Assembly: GCA_013339895.1 (NCBI GenBank)
Contig: JABACO010000001.1
Coordinates: forward strand, 33,027,501-33,091,500
Source of the DNA: Ephydatia muelleri
Taxonomy: Eukaryota > Porifera > Demospongiae > Spongillida > Spongillidae
Reading direction: 5' to 3'
Length of the DNA stretch: 64,000 nucleotides
The notes below the pieces were generated by a model that saw nothing but the letters and a program-made list of their open reading frames with translations, searched no databases and had not been told where the DNA came from. The position numbers and the translations under genes were made by a program. Position 1 is the stretch's first letter; each line of letters starts with the position of its first letter. Shown in pieces: positions 1 through 10,069 of this stretch.

Positions 1-440
1 TGAAGGAGTTTTGAAAGCCACGTCTGAAATTGCTGTAACTTCGGCGCCAGTATCTATTTGGAACTTCTACATTTGACCGGAAAGCTTTAACTTCACTCTC
101 CAGGACTGTTTTGTGTAAACGTGTCAAAGAACTTGTTGTCATGATTGCTCTCATCAGGTTGTAGCTCAGACACTGTCTCTGATTGGTTCTGTGAACCAAA
201 GTGTCCTTTCCGCTTGCATTTCTGACAAATGGAATCTCAGGTAGAGCATGTGTACCATGGATGCTGACCATTCTCACGTTTGATTCATTGTTTAGGTGTT
301 TGTTTTGGCTTTGCAGGCGACACACCAACTTGCTTGGTCCTGGTACCTTGGCTCCTAAGGACATCCATGGAACTGTGTTCTCCCCTGAGAGAGGTGTCAC
401 TTTGTGCCTAAGATATTTTACCTTGAAATTACATTAGGGT
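1..440 (-). pseudogene. Mag-like Ty3/gypsy gag zinc knuckle and protease start (fragment)
   Basis: Read on the minus strand, about 197-230 encodes a retroviral-type zinc knuckle (CQKCKRKGHFG) of a gag nucleocapsid. About 1-66 encodes the start of an aspartic protease with an intact active-site DTGAEV motif. Stops and frame changes lie between them, so it is a relic that runs off the left edge. The same stretch recurs at about 27540-27780, including a shared GTRTK region and the DTG motif. The two are copies of one family, in which gag feeds the protease and then reverse transcriptase. Family call (Mag/SURL-like) is inference from the zinc knuckle-protease style. Confidence 0.7.
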
Positions 441-441
441 T

Positions 442-461
442 AGCGCTGCCTTGGCAGCGCT
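442..461. repeat. Perfect 9-bp-arm hairpin
   Basis: AGCGCTGCC, a TT spacer, then GGCAGCGCT: a perfect inverted repeat inside a GC-rich interval (435-535) that interrupts the retroelement gag similarity. A second imperfect inversion with GATATCCG/CGGATATC arms follows within 60 bp. No function can be assigned. Confidence 0.6.
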
Positions 462-497
462 GTAGGTGCGGTGATATCCGAGGCACCCACCTACGCC

Positions 498-863
498 TCA
501 CCGGATATCTGGGGCTCCAGCGTTCCAGCTCGGGATTCCATTTATTCTCACTCTAAACCCCCTTTTATCCACTTGATGTGTGTGAACTGCCTCTCTCTGC
601 CAGATTATGGTTTTTGCTTTCTCTAGAGTGACGTTGAGATTTAGTTGAAGGCTTTCTGATAGGGCCTGATCTCGCACGATGGTCAGACTGGATGATGAAG
701 GGTATCCCAGAAGTTTCACTCGAAATGCCTGTGTGGCTAATTTGATAGCCAGGCACTCCTTTATGGTTGAGTAATTCTGCTCCCTTGCAAGTAGCTTCCT
801 GCTGTAATAAACCATTGGGTGGTCAACACTGTCTTCATCACATTGGCTTAGTACTGCCCCCAC
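498..863 (-). pseudogene. Chimeric retroelement ORF: RNase H joined to gag
   Basis: The open frame of 121 codons begins as a Ty3/gypsy RNase H ([11 protein letters not shown], then [17 protein letters not shown]). Near position 705 it switches without a frame break into a gag-like stretch ([12 protein letters not shown], then [17 protein letters not shown]). The gag part matches the remnant at 27790-27940. The first part continues the element lying at 3356-864. The join looks like one retrotransposon inserted into, or recombined with, another. It lacks any full catalytic domain and is not expected to be functional. Confidence 0.65.
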
Positions 864-1822
864 ACCAACATCAGAAGCATCAGTCTGTTACAGAAACTCA
901 GGTTCAAGTCTGGGCTTCACAGGAATGGGGTACTACACAAGAGGCCCTTCAGTGCCCTAAATGATGCTTTACATCACTGATTCCACACCACCTGTTTGGG
1001 GGCTGCATTCCTTGTGAGGTTGTCAATGGAGCTGCAACACTGGCATAGTCTGGAATAAACGTTCTATAGTAACCAGTGAGTCCAAGGAAACAGCGAACCT
1101 GCTTCTTTGTCATGGTGGTGAAGAAAGCCTCAATGCCCTGCAGTTTCTCTCAGGCTGTACTATACCACCGCCCACAATATGGTCAAGCTACACACATTGG
1201 AATATTCCTAATTGGCATGTCGAGGGTTTGGCAGTGAGTCCTGCTGCCTGCAGACGCTGCAAAACATTCTGCACCTGCACCAGGTGTGCCTCCCAGGTGC
1301 TGTGGATCACCAGGTCAGCAAGGTAGGCAGTTGGGAAAGGTCTTGTTCATAACTACACTTGACTTCACAAAAGGGTAGGCAGGTACCAATAGCCAAATCG
1401 TTTAGGCCTCTCACAGCCTTCACAACACCATTTGGCCTGTTTCAGTTCAAGGTGATGCCCTTTGGCTTTCAAGGAGCACCAGCATACTTTCAATGACTGA
1501 CGGACAGGGTCCTTCAAGGTTTGGAAACTATGCACCTGGTCGATCAGGTCATCAATCCTCGGCATACGATATGCATCCAGCTGTGACTCCACGTTAAGCC
1601 GCCAGTAGTCGACAAAGAGTCTGATACAGTGCTGTCCTTCTTGTCCACCAGTACAATTGGAGATGCCCGCTCACTCGATGATGACTCAATAATACCCAAA
1701 TCCAGCGTATCCTTGATCTCTGTCTGCACAAGGTCTTGATATGCATGAGGGGTCGGTATGGGGAGAGCTAGACAGGCCTCGTGCCTGTGGTAGTCACCTG
1801 ATGTTCCATCAAGGTGGTGCAT
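864..1822 (-). pseudogene. Ty3/gypsy reverse transcriptase (Gmr1-like element), decayed
   Basis: The minus strand carries, in order, an RT entry region (PHAYQDLV, then LDLGIIESSSSERASPIVL and VDKKD), the fingers/palm (YRMPRIDDLIDQV), the active-site strand (AYLADLVIHS) and the thumb with VLQRLQAAGLTAKPSTCQLG, ending in the connection region. The catalytic pair expected as DD reads AD. Several frameshifts and stops occur. Integrase sequence lies immediately upstream on the same strand (1981-2283) and RNase H downstream (498-863). That order is the reverse of most Ty3/gypsy elements. Confidence 0.75.
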
Positions 1823-2330
1823 CCATGTCTGCTACCAAGACATCAGCAAACTCCTTCAGCAGCCCGAGAAGCTGTGACCTTCGAGTTGTAGTAAGCTGTT
1901 TCTCGATCTGGGTATCTCCTTCACTACCACCCCTCCATTAAGGAATATTCTCTTCCTCCACCTTGGTTTCATCCTTACCATCAGCAGTAGTTGCCACATG
2001 TTGGGGTGTTCCACTTCTTCATTATATTGATGTGGAAGATTTGCTTCCAATTCCATATCCCCATGTAGTTTACACCGCTAGTCTTGTGTAGTACCGGGAA
2101 AGGACATTTCCATTGGGCCGTTAGTGATCCTGCTGAAGTAGGAAGTAGAACCAGATTACCAGGTTTAAATTCCCTCTGGTGTTCATTCTGATCATACCCG
2201 AGCTTCTGCTTGTGTTGAGCCTTCATAATCCGTTCCAAGTGAGTTCCAACCCCTGACCCCCCCCCCCTCCCCGCCACAGACATTTAAGCAGTTGTAAGCT
2301 GTACATAGCTCGTTCTAAAGGAAGAGCACC
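1823..2330 (-). pseudogene. Integrase C-terminal domain and IN-RT junction of Gmr1-like element
   Basis: A minus-strand frame (2283-1981) shows the SH3-like integrase tail: AQHKQKLGYDQ, then FKPGNLVLLPTSAGSLTAQWK, PFPVLHKTSGVNY and FHINIMKKWNTP. It then passes through an acidic linker into a segment reading RRSQLLGLLKEFADVL. This is the usual lead-in to reverse transcriptase and is followed directly by the RT at 1822. The rest of integrase, protease and most of gag are missing between here and 2862. The run of integrase into RT without an intervening LTR is what identifies the Gmr1-like order. Confidence 0.7.
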
Positions 2331-2430
2331 AGCCTTTTCTCTGTTGTTCGCTCTCGTCGCTTATTGTTTTCTTGTGCCCAGCATTATTGCTAGATGCAGG
2401 ACGCCACTTGCAACTCCTCTATAAAATATT

Positions 2431-2569
2431 AACCGGTTGGTAGTCAGTGGCTTCTTAAAATTTTAACAACCGGTTGAAGCGTTTATTTAGCTAAATAGAA
2501 CCGGTTGAGGCAGTTGTTTGATTTTCGCGATCGGTTAACCGGTTAACCTGAGCTCCGGCACAACCGGTT
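2431..2569. promoter_or_regulatory. Cluster of five AACCGGTT palindromes
   Basis: Perfect AACCGGTT octamers occur at 2431-2438, 2468-2475, 2499-2506, 2537-2544 and 2562-2569. The fourth is extended on both sides (TCGGTTAACCGGTTAACC). AACCGGTT is the known consensus for Grainyhead/CP2-family transcription factors. The interval lies inside the remnant of the minus-strand Gmr1-like element, between its gag start and its integrase tail, and has no coding potential that I can see. An enhancer role is inference. Confidence 0.55.
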
Positions 2570-2861
2570 TCAAGCCTTAGATCCAGCAAACCCTCAGGAT
2601 GGTGTACTCTGACATTAAACACTTGAACGTTGTGAGATAGGCTCAATATTGTACCGATCGGTGAGTTTCACCATGCGAAGCTCCTGATCTACAGCGTGGC
2701 TGCGTGCTTTGGGTAATGACTCAGCCTTCTTAGTCTCAAGTATCTTAGTAAACAGTTTCATCTGTGCGTGCAGCTCCTTGTCGAAAAGCCATAAGTCTTC
2801 TCTTCTGCCTCTCTCGTTCCTTTTCCTCTAAACGCTCCTGACGTTCTTTCTCCCACTGTGC

Positions 2862-3059
2862 CTAGAGTCTTTTCCTCTCTTCTTCGCACTCCTGCTCACG
2901 TCGGCGTGCTCCCTCTTCTCGCTGCTTCCTCTCCTCTAGAAGGTTTTTGAAGAGTTCTTGCATTGCTCCAATTGACTCCGATGTATCACCCATATCCATA
3001 GTCTCTCCCTGAGGTTGTGTTACTATGCTCGTATACTTACACCCAGATCGTGTGGTCAT
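2862..3059 (-). pseudogene. Gag N-terminus of Gmr1-like element
   Basis: The frame starts with MTTRSG and continues into a highly charged, coiled-coil-like stretch (MQELFKNLLEERKQREEG, then RRREQECEEERKRL). This is the style of gag starts in Gmr1-type elements. It lies about 70 bp inside the 5' LTR/primer-binding site, at the right position and on the right strand. Only about 66 residues are left before the reading frame is lost. Confidence 0.6.
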
Positions 3060-3110
3060 CTGCTGTTACAAATCACTCAGGTTGTCCAGTATCCAATTGA
3101 AGACAATCCT

Positions 3111-3125
3111 GCCGCGCGGTCACCA
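3111..3125 (-). promoter_or_regulatory. Putative tRNA primer-binding site
   Basis: On the minus strand TGGTGACCGCGCGGC lies two bases after the LTR end (...CCCTAACA). TGG-initial sequence at this place is where a tRNA 3' CCA end would pair to prime minus-strand DNA synthesis. The tRNA is not identified. Confidence 0.5.
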
Positions 3126-3127
3126 CT

Positions 3128-3356
3128 TGTTAGGGATCATTTTTGCATGATCCGTGTATGATTTACCCGCAGAGACAGGGATACGGCAACTTTTATTCAA
3201 TACTGCTGCACCTCCCCCCAATACACTACACCATGCACATATATAAGTGCACACAATAATGCGGCAAGGACAAAATTACCCCCATTGCGTTACACCCGTG
3301 GGGCATCTTCGACCCACGCACAATGCAACAATAGAACTGGGTAATTTCCCATAACA
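3128..3356 (-). mobile_element. 5' LTR of the Gmr1-like gypsy element
   Basis: Read on the minus strand this 229-bp segment begins TGTTATGGG and ends CCCTAACA, giving short inverted TGTTA/TAACA termini. It contains a TATA-like run (TATATATG) and an AATAAA-type signal (AATAAAAG). It is followed by the primer-binding site and gag start. The matching 3' LTR is not present: the element is cut off near 705, where it fuses to another retroelement. Confidence 0.65.
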
Positions 3357-3761
3357 ACATAAACACACATAAACAATTAACAGTTCAGTCTGCCACACTT
3401 GCCTAACTGTGAATGTAATAACCATGTTTAATACAATACAATGTGCTTAATTAAGTTCCCAAGGCTTAATCTCAGACCCCTTTCAGTTTGGATCCCAGTC
3501 TGTGAGGACCTGCTCCATTTGGGCGCTCCATCCATTAGCAATATGCATCTGTCGACTTTTGTGCCACTTTTGTGCCTCCCCCCCCCCATCCCACCCTCAC
3601 TCTCTTGGTTGCAAAGTGTACTGAATTGGTGGATCGATGGCATTTGGCATGTCATTCTAAATTATTGGCCCCATCATGTATAGATGAATGTGTTGTACTT
3701 CTTTATTAGTTTGTGGCTGTACGCAGGTACTTGTAAATTTACTACAATACTTTCTTTACAG

Positions 3762-3860
3762 ATGGGAGTAACAGCACTTATGTGTGCAGCTCAAGAAGGA
3801 TATATTGATGTGATTAATGCTCTTTTTAAGGCTGGATCCAAAGTTAATGAAAAAGATGAG
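3762..3860 (+). CDS. Ankyrin-repeat exon 1 (type a)
   Basis: Exactly 99 bp between a pyrimidine-rich TTTCTTTACAG acceptor and a GAG|GTAATT donor, phase 0-0, encoding one repeat. It starts MGVTALMCAAQEG and ends LFKAGSKVNEKDE. The TPLH position reads TALM. Near-identical exons occur at 28712 and, ruined, at 6074, each with the same flanking intron, which shows module duplication. Confidence 0.85.
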
Positions 3861-4705
3861 GTAATTGTGTAGTGTATACTCAATTGGATATGCGATACTT
3901 AAATGACCAGGACTATAATAGCATATCACGATAGTAATCATATCAGAGGCCAATAAAAACTTATTTTGCAACCATGATGTATGCATGCATACATGTCGAT
4001 GAAAGTATAATTTGCTGCAATGATTTTCTTTCATGCTGGTCTTTTTTGTATGTATCTGTTGCGGTTAGCGGGGTGGCAAAAAACTATTGAAATGTTGTAG
4101 AGTAAAATTCATTTTAAAATGTTCAGTGAGCAATTACGGAATAAACCAATGTGCTAGTCACGTTCTTTGCCAACCCATTAATGAACATCAATGGCAGATC
4201 AGGGGTGGGCACTGGGGAAATAACGTCCACCCTCTTGGATCTGCCGTTTGTGTATGTACTGGTCTCATCATCTGCTGTTTTACCTTGACAACCACACACA
4301 TTTCAGAAGAAAATACGATGTTTTGAATGTATCATGATGCACAATGAAGTATTAAATAGTGAATTGCTGCATATAATGTGTACTACATGTGCATACATAA
4401 TGATGGATGCAATGACCATGCAATTTTTTAATACAATACAATGTGCGTTAGCTCCCGAGGCTTCATCTCAGACACTCCAGGGATACTTGAGCTGGCCTCA
4501 GGCTGCGAGGGCTTGGTACTCCATCCATTAGCATTATGCATGTCTTCACGTTTATGCTTTCCCCACCCAACCCCACCCGACAGTTGTCAACCCTAGATGT
4601 ACTTGCTTCCATCCATGCATAGATGAATGCGTTTCCCTGGATGTGTTCATGACTTTATGCTGTACTTGTACATTTGTCCAATTTACAGCAATATTTTCTT
4701 AACAG

Positions 4706-4804
4706 ACGGGTGCAACACCACTTTATTATGCAGCTGTGCGTGGAAATGTTGATGCGGTTAACACTCTTGTTAGTTCTGGATCCAACGTTAATGACAGGGA
4801 TAAG
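4706..4804 (+). CDS. Ankyrin-repeat exon 2 (type b)
   Basis: A 99-bp phase 0-0 exon, acceptor TTTTCTTAACAG, donor AAG|GTAATT. It encodes TGATPLYYAAVRGNVDAV, then NTLVSSGSNVNDRDK, a canonical 33-residue repeat. The duplicated copy is at 29229-29327 and differs at only a few residues. Confidence 0.87.
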
Positions 4805-5083
4805 GTAATTGTATTGTGATTACTCAATGCATATGTGATATATTAACATCATGCCCATGTAATTTGAGAAAAGAACTAATCACTATCTGATACAAGAGGC
4901 CCATAAGATTGCAAATTTGCAACAATGATGTACGTGGATGTATATGTTCATGGTATTGTGTGTTCCCTCCCCCTTCAAAATTCCTGTGTCCATCCATACA
5001 TGCACTGTATATTGTTATTCAGGCTTTATGCAGGAACTTTTGTACATACATCTTATTAATTAACAGCAACACTTTGTCAACAG

Positions 5084-5182
5084 AGTGGAATGACACCACT
5101 TCATCGTGCAGCTCATGAAGGAAATAGTGATGTGGTTAAAGCTCTTATTAAGGCTGGATCGAAGGTTGATGAAAAAGAAAAG
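5084..5182 (+). CDS. Ankyrin-repeat exon 3 (type c), GC donor
   Basis: A 99-bp phase 0-0 exon after TTTGTCAACAG. It encodes SGMTPLHRAAHEGNSDVV, then KALIKAGSKVDEKEK. The donor is AAAAG|GCAAGC, a strong match to the minor GC-AG class; no GT lies at the phase-correct position. The copy at 29709 has the same GC donor. Confidence 0.85.
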
Positions 5183-5543
5183 GCAAGCATACTATGAAAG
5201 TATGAGATTGAATGTTGTAAATTTCATGCATGTGTCATGTGTTAATTAGTACAGTGACCAGGACTGTTATTGTTTAATACAATACAATTTGCTTACGTTC
5301 CCAAAGCTTTATCTGATCACACCTGGGATACTCGAGCTGGGTTCATAGTCCCCAGGCTACGAAGGCTTGATCCTTATGGGTGCTCCATCCATTAGTATTA
5401 TACATGTCTTCAGTGTTTTTCCTTTAAACCCCCCTTCCTCCACTCCAAAATCCCTGCATCCAACCCTGCATATACATGTATGTAGAACACATGCCATGAG
5501 TTCCTGGATGTACACAGGTACTTGACATTCATCTTATTAACAG

Positions 5544-5624
5544 AATGGATTTACACCACTTGATTATGCAACTAAACGAGGTGATGCTGAAATGGTTAAA
5601 GCTCTTGTTGAGGCTAAATCCAAG
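5544..5624 (+). CDS. Ankyrin-repeat exon 4 (type d), 3'-truncated
   Basis: The exon begins after TTATTAACAG with NGFTPLDYATKRGDAEMV and KALVEAKSK, as in the intact copy at 30815-30913. The last six codons and the donor are replaced by unrelated sequence starting GTTGGCAGTTG. A weak donor (CAAG|GTTGGC) would still give an in-phase 81-bp exon with 27 residues; otherwise the exon is dead. The downstream sequence resembles 28245 onward, so this is a duplication junction. Confidence 0.6.
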
Positions 5625-6073
5625 GTTGGCAGTTGTGATAACTGTATTGCTCCTATACATATGCATCTATGTGGTACTTCCTGATGTCATATCCACTTAG
5701 CATAATTCATACTGATGCAAATCCCTTGACTCCCATTTCGTTTCAGTTATTAATTTGGGAGGTGTCCGTTGTGCACAGGCATCACCAGCACTCCATACAT
5801 TCGGCACACAGTTAGCAATATAGTATCTCTGCCTTATCGGATACCACTTGCCTAACTGTGGATGTAATAACCATGTATCGTATTGTATTAATACAATACA
5901 ATGTGCTTAAGCTAATCTCAGACCCCTCCAGGGATACTGAAGCTGGCCTCTGGACTCCAGGCTGTGAGGGGTTGTTCTGTTGGTCCATTAGCATTATGCA
6001 TGTTCCCACTACTATGCTCCCCCCCCCCCCCCCCCGTACATTTTTCAAATTTACTGCAATACTTTCTTAACAG

Positions 6074-6118
6074 ACGGGGGCAATAGCACTTCATTGCGCA
6101 GCTCTATTGATGTTATAC
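6074..6118 (+). pseudogene. Ruined ankyrin exon (type a)
   Basis: It follows a good acceptor (TTTCTTAACAG) and starts TGAIALHCAA like exons 1 and 10. An internal deletion then shifts the frame, and it meets TAG within 20 codons with no donor. The flanking intron (5640-6070) matches 28245-28710, so it is a decayed copy of the type a exon. Confidence 0.7.
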
Positions 6119-6179
6119 TATTATTAGGCAAGGAAGCTCAATCTTGCAGTCATTAATATCATTATTCTTACCAGCCAAA

Positions 6180-7440
6180 GCTCTGATTTTTTTTGAAGAG
6201 AATATGAATTGAAGGATCGGCTGGCCTCTTAGCCACTCAAGCTGCAACATCCTTTCACAGAGCTCACTTGCTTACTAGTTCACTTCCTAGAACATCCATG
6301 CAAACCAAATACACACAAATTTACATCCAAAGAGGTTGTGAATTTACATACATACTGCACGTGATTGGTTTTTAAAAGGATCGAGATCTTTACACTCAGG
6401 CACCAACTAAATTGTAGGCCTACTTCGTACATATAGTGATACTCAGAGAGCAATTCTGTTTTGTGGTGTGATTATTCCTCGCTGTGCACACAGGGGCTTG
6501 CTCATGAGAAAAGTAAAATAGATATTAACAAAGTGTGGATAGATGTAGATAGCCGCCTTATACAAGCCACAGGAGATCACAAAGCCTCCCGGTACCTTTA
6601 GTAACAGACATTGCATAAAACAACACATCTTCCTGAGGTACAACCTATTCATTTCAAACGTCGTACAAGTGTTCCCACATCGCTGCAATCTATTTATTGA
6701 AATTGATTTTGGTGCGCTAGGTATTTTCAATGTGTGGGTAACTCCTACAGGTTAGAACTCGACATTTTTACAGGTCAAACGTTGAAAACACGTCGCATTC
6801 AGGATGTACATAGACAGATTTGCATTGCTACAATAGCATAGATGTGCATGAGGAAGATGGTACACTATGCATGAATGTAAATTGTGGAAAGGTATTAAGA
6901 TCTCATATCCCTACCCATTGTTATTACACTTCTAGGTACTTGTACATTCATATAATATTTTCTTAACAGGTGGAGGTGACACCACTTCATATTGCAGCTC
7001 ATCAAGGAAATGTTGATACGGTTGAAACGACTGGGCGATACAATGTTAATGAAAAGGATGTGGTAATTGCATTGTGCATACTCAATGCATGTGTGATATG
7101 TGAATATCATGACAACAGAAGTACAATGCCAAACAAATCATGATGTGATATCAGAGGCTCATAAGATTTTAAATTTGCAACCATGGTGTATGTGTGTACA
7201 TGTCCATGGAAGTATAATTTACTATGTTGTATGTTTTTATGTTTCATGCTAGTCGTATTTGCTAGACCTACATGAAGCATGTGTGGTTTGCACGGTGAGT
7301 AGAATGCTACCCAAATATTGTGGTGTAGAATGGATAAATAAATGGTCAGACAACAATTATTGAATTAATCAATAAGCTGGTTGCATCCTTGCCAACCCCT
7401 TAATGTACATCAGTAGCAGGTGAGGCAGGTGGGTCACAAA
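6180..7440 (+). repeat. Duplicated one-exon block, left copy
   Basis: Exon 5 with about 800 bp of upstream and 370 bp of downstream intron matches 20210-21190 over nearly its whole length. Shared features include a CAACATCCTTTC upstream start and a CCAACCCCTTAATGTACATCAGT downstream stretch (first 20 bases quoted loosely). The ANK exon was duplicated together with its introns. Confidence 0.75.
6970..7062 (+). CDS. Ankyrin-repeat exon 5 (type e), two codons short
   Basis: A 93-bp phase 0-0 exon after TTTTCTTAACAG, donor GTG|GTAATT. It encodes VEVTPLHIAAHQGNVDTV, then ETTGRYNVNEKDV. Compared with its copy at 20844 it lacks two codons in the second helix/loop, an in-frame deletion that would weaken the fold but keep the frame. 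Confidence 0.75.
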
Positions 7441-7455
7441 TCATTGTAGGTAAAA

Positions 7456-7835
7456 ATGTGCATTTATCAGAAGGTGTTTCGTTGCTTTAAGCGATTTGGC
7501 TATGCACACAATGCGAAACTAATTGAGAGCGACATAAAAATGATCACATTAAATTCACTTGTTGCAACTATGAGGTCCTCACGTGTATACATGGGCTTAA
7601 TTATATCGGTGGCTGATGAATTATTCTAGTTTATACATAGCATTCATCCAGCTGCTGCTGATTTTCAATGGGCAACTCGTGTTGTGTACCTGTCTTGCTG
7701 TGTGCTGTTCTCAACAGGTCATTCCCATCGTTTACTGAATGTGCTTGAAGTGTACCGCTTCGCTCGAATCAGAAACCGGAGGGAGTTGTAGCGTACATGC
7801 ATACTCGTATACTGTAGCCTTTTTAAAAGTCATGC
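7456..7835 (+). repeat. Long direct repeat, left copy
   Basis: About 370 bp matching 14878-15240 in the same orientation at roughly 80-85 percent by eye, from GTGCATTT to GTCATGC. Together the copies bracket about 7 kb containing two transposase-like genes. Same-orientation flanking repeats could be degenerate LTR-like ends or a segmental duplication. No TG...CA ends were recognised. Confidence 0.65.
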
Positions 7836-8089
7836 ACGTAATTTAACCTCAACTCATCTGTCTGTAACGCTTGAAAAACAGCATCACTATCAATGTCACA
7901 ACAAATAAATCCCTTGAAGACTTTAAGATTAGCAAGGGGTCTTCTGTAAGTTGTGTTATGCTCACCAAACACATTTTTACAATTGGTACAACATCCATCC
8001 AAGTTAGAAATAGATGAATTACCATACAAATGTCTCATCCAAGGTCCAGCAAAAAATTTTCCTATTAAACCAAGTGCCTGCAATTGCAA
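7823..8089 (-). pseudogene. Transposase-like gene X, C-terminal part
   Basis: The minus-strand frame encodes LQALGLIGKFFAGPWMRHLY, then GNSSISNLDG and DAVFQALQT. The ALGLxGKxxxGPWM pattern is familiar to me from large multicopy, probably transposon-derived proteins of invertebrates; I cannot name the family. In that family it follows the segment found here at 12867-13142 and 12500-12770. The gene is therefore split by about 4.4 kb that includes gene Y. Extra residues interrupt the middle, and the frame stops at 7823. Confidence 0.5.
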
Positions 8090-8395
8090 AACATTATGCT
8101 AGTCGTTTAGCAATGCAGTTCGCAAAGATGTCGTATTGCGGCACAATTTTTACAAATAATGTATTAACGTTTCCTTATGAGGAAACTTAACATCAGCAAG
8201 ATGGAACAATACATGAAATCGATTACCTACATACCTCACAAAAAGAGCAGATTTAATATTTTCCTGGCGCATGAATTGCGTGATCCATCACCTTTCCCTT
8301 GCATAAATCTCATCTTTGTCATGCCATACACAAAATTAACAGCACAGCATTTGTATCCAAAGGTGTCACTAGAGATGCATTTTAACACATCATGA

Positions 8396-9150
8396 TGTTT
8401 AAAGGAGAAGTTGCCACGTAAATAGTTATGATTGCGCTGCGCGAATCGATGAGCAGAACCCGCTATAAAAGGCGCTAGACTTCTCGGGGACTTTCCCCAA
8501 ATATGTCATGACTAAATGGCGGAAGGACTGTTGTTTTGTACTTGCGTTTTCAATCGGTTATCCTGTTACTTTTTGGTCTAAAAACACAGAGGCAATTGGT
8601 TATCTATGTAGCTTTTCACAAAAACACCCCAAAGAAACATAAAATACACCAGTATAGGTCAATCGCAATCGAGTTCCCTGTGATGCATGCCACGTTGTGC
8701 GCTACAGGACGTGCGAGTACTTATAGGCCTAGCTCATGTACTGAGTCTCGATTGATCCTATATAGACTTTTACTTCCATCGTCGAATCTCTTCACCGAGT
8801 GTTACTTGAAGCGGTAACGATGTGCGCTGTACATCGCATACATACGTCTCTCTTACTCTTACGCCTTATATTACCATCACCTAGGCCAGGTATAAACGAA
8901 CAAAACATCACAATGAAACACAAAAAGAAGGCTGTAAGAAACATAGTGTTACAAAGTATTCAGTATTGCTACACCTGACCCTGATTCGCTTGCTATCTCC
9001 AGCCACATCTTCACGTGCTTCAGTTGTTTTCCCTGTTTGGTATGCTGGCAATGGCACAAACATTGATGACTGATGTTCCACAAAGTCAAACAAGTAAAGA
9101 TATGTATATAGGTATTTCAGACAGCAGATCATTGACGTGAAGGCTAGTGT
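8396..9150. other. No gene recognised
   Basis: Non-coding as far as I can see. It separates the X C-terminal part from the 9160 minisatellite. The minus-strand frame running across it and the minisatellite has no domain similarity. Confidence 0.5.
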
Positions 9151-9159
9151 GAGAGGTAG

Positions 9160-9525
9160 AGAATATAAGTATAGGTGGAGGTGTGAATGTGGGTGGTGGT
9201 ATGAGTATGGGTGGAGGTGTGATATAAGTATGGGTGGAGGTGTGGCATGTGAGTATTGGTAGAAATGTTGTGAGCATGGTTGGAGGTGGAGTGTGGGTGG
9301 AAATGTGAGTATGGGTGGGTGTGAGTATGGGTGGAGTATGAGTATGGGTGGAGGCGGAGGTAGTGAAGGTGTGGGTATGTGTGGAGGTGTGACTATGGGT
9401 GAATGTATGAATGAGGGTGAGATGTGAGTATGGGTGGAGGCATGGATGTGGGTAGGGATATGAGTATGTGAGGGTGGAGGTGGAGGTAGTGAAGGTGTGA
9501 GTATGGGTGGAGTAGGATGAGTCAC
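9160..9525 (+). repeat. GTGAGTATGGGTGGAGG-type minisatellite
   Basis: Variant units of about 14-20 bp built on GTGAGTATGGGTGGAGGT recur some 20 times with uneven spacing. The repeat is purine-rich on the plus strand. It creates a 257-codon Pro/His/Ser-rich minus-strand open frame, which is an artefact of the repeat. Confidence 0.8.
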
Positions 9526-10069
9526 AAACAATTTCATTCTTGATGAAGGAATGAACAATGCTCTGTTGATGAAGGATGGCATGTGACTAAATAAAGCCCT
9601 GTGGGGCCATAAAATGGAGCTCATCGTAGAAGGTGTGGGTGCACAACAAATTAGCAAACACACATAAACAAACACACACACATGAACATATTCTCAGAGC
9701 AGTACAGCTATTATATATTACCATACAGATGCATGTACAATTTCACAATACATGTACGTATCCATACCTTACAACTTCATGCATCATTATCATCATCCTC
9801 TTAGTATTCTTCGCTTTCACTGTCCACATACTCTCCATCTAACAAAGTTGAATCATCAGGTGACATCAACTCGTCAATTGCATCATCCTCCTCCTCAAAT
9901 GAGCTAGTATAAGGGAGAATTGTACAAGGATTTGTTGTCGTCATTAGCTAAACCTACTGTAAAGATGAGATGTTCTTCAGGATGCATGCATCCCAGATGT
10001 TACGTACGAATTGAAAGGTTTTTTTCTTTAATACATTGTAAGTGCTATGATGGTCCGGTCGGCGAACAT

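Noticed and set aside
8908..9681. 257-codon minus-strand frame rich in Pro, His, Ser and Thr
   Set aside because: It is a translation of the GTGAGTATGGGTGGAGG minisatellite and its flanks. The repeats drift without codon constraint, and no start context or splice sites support it.
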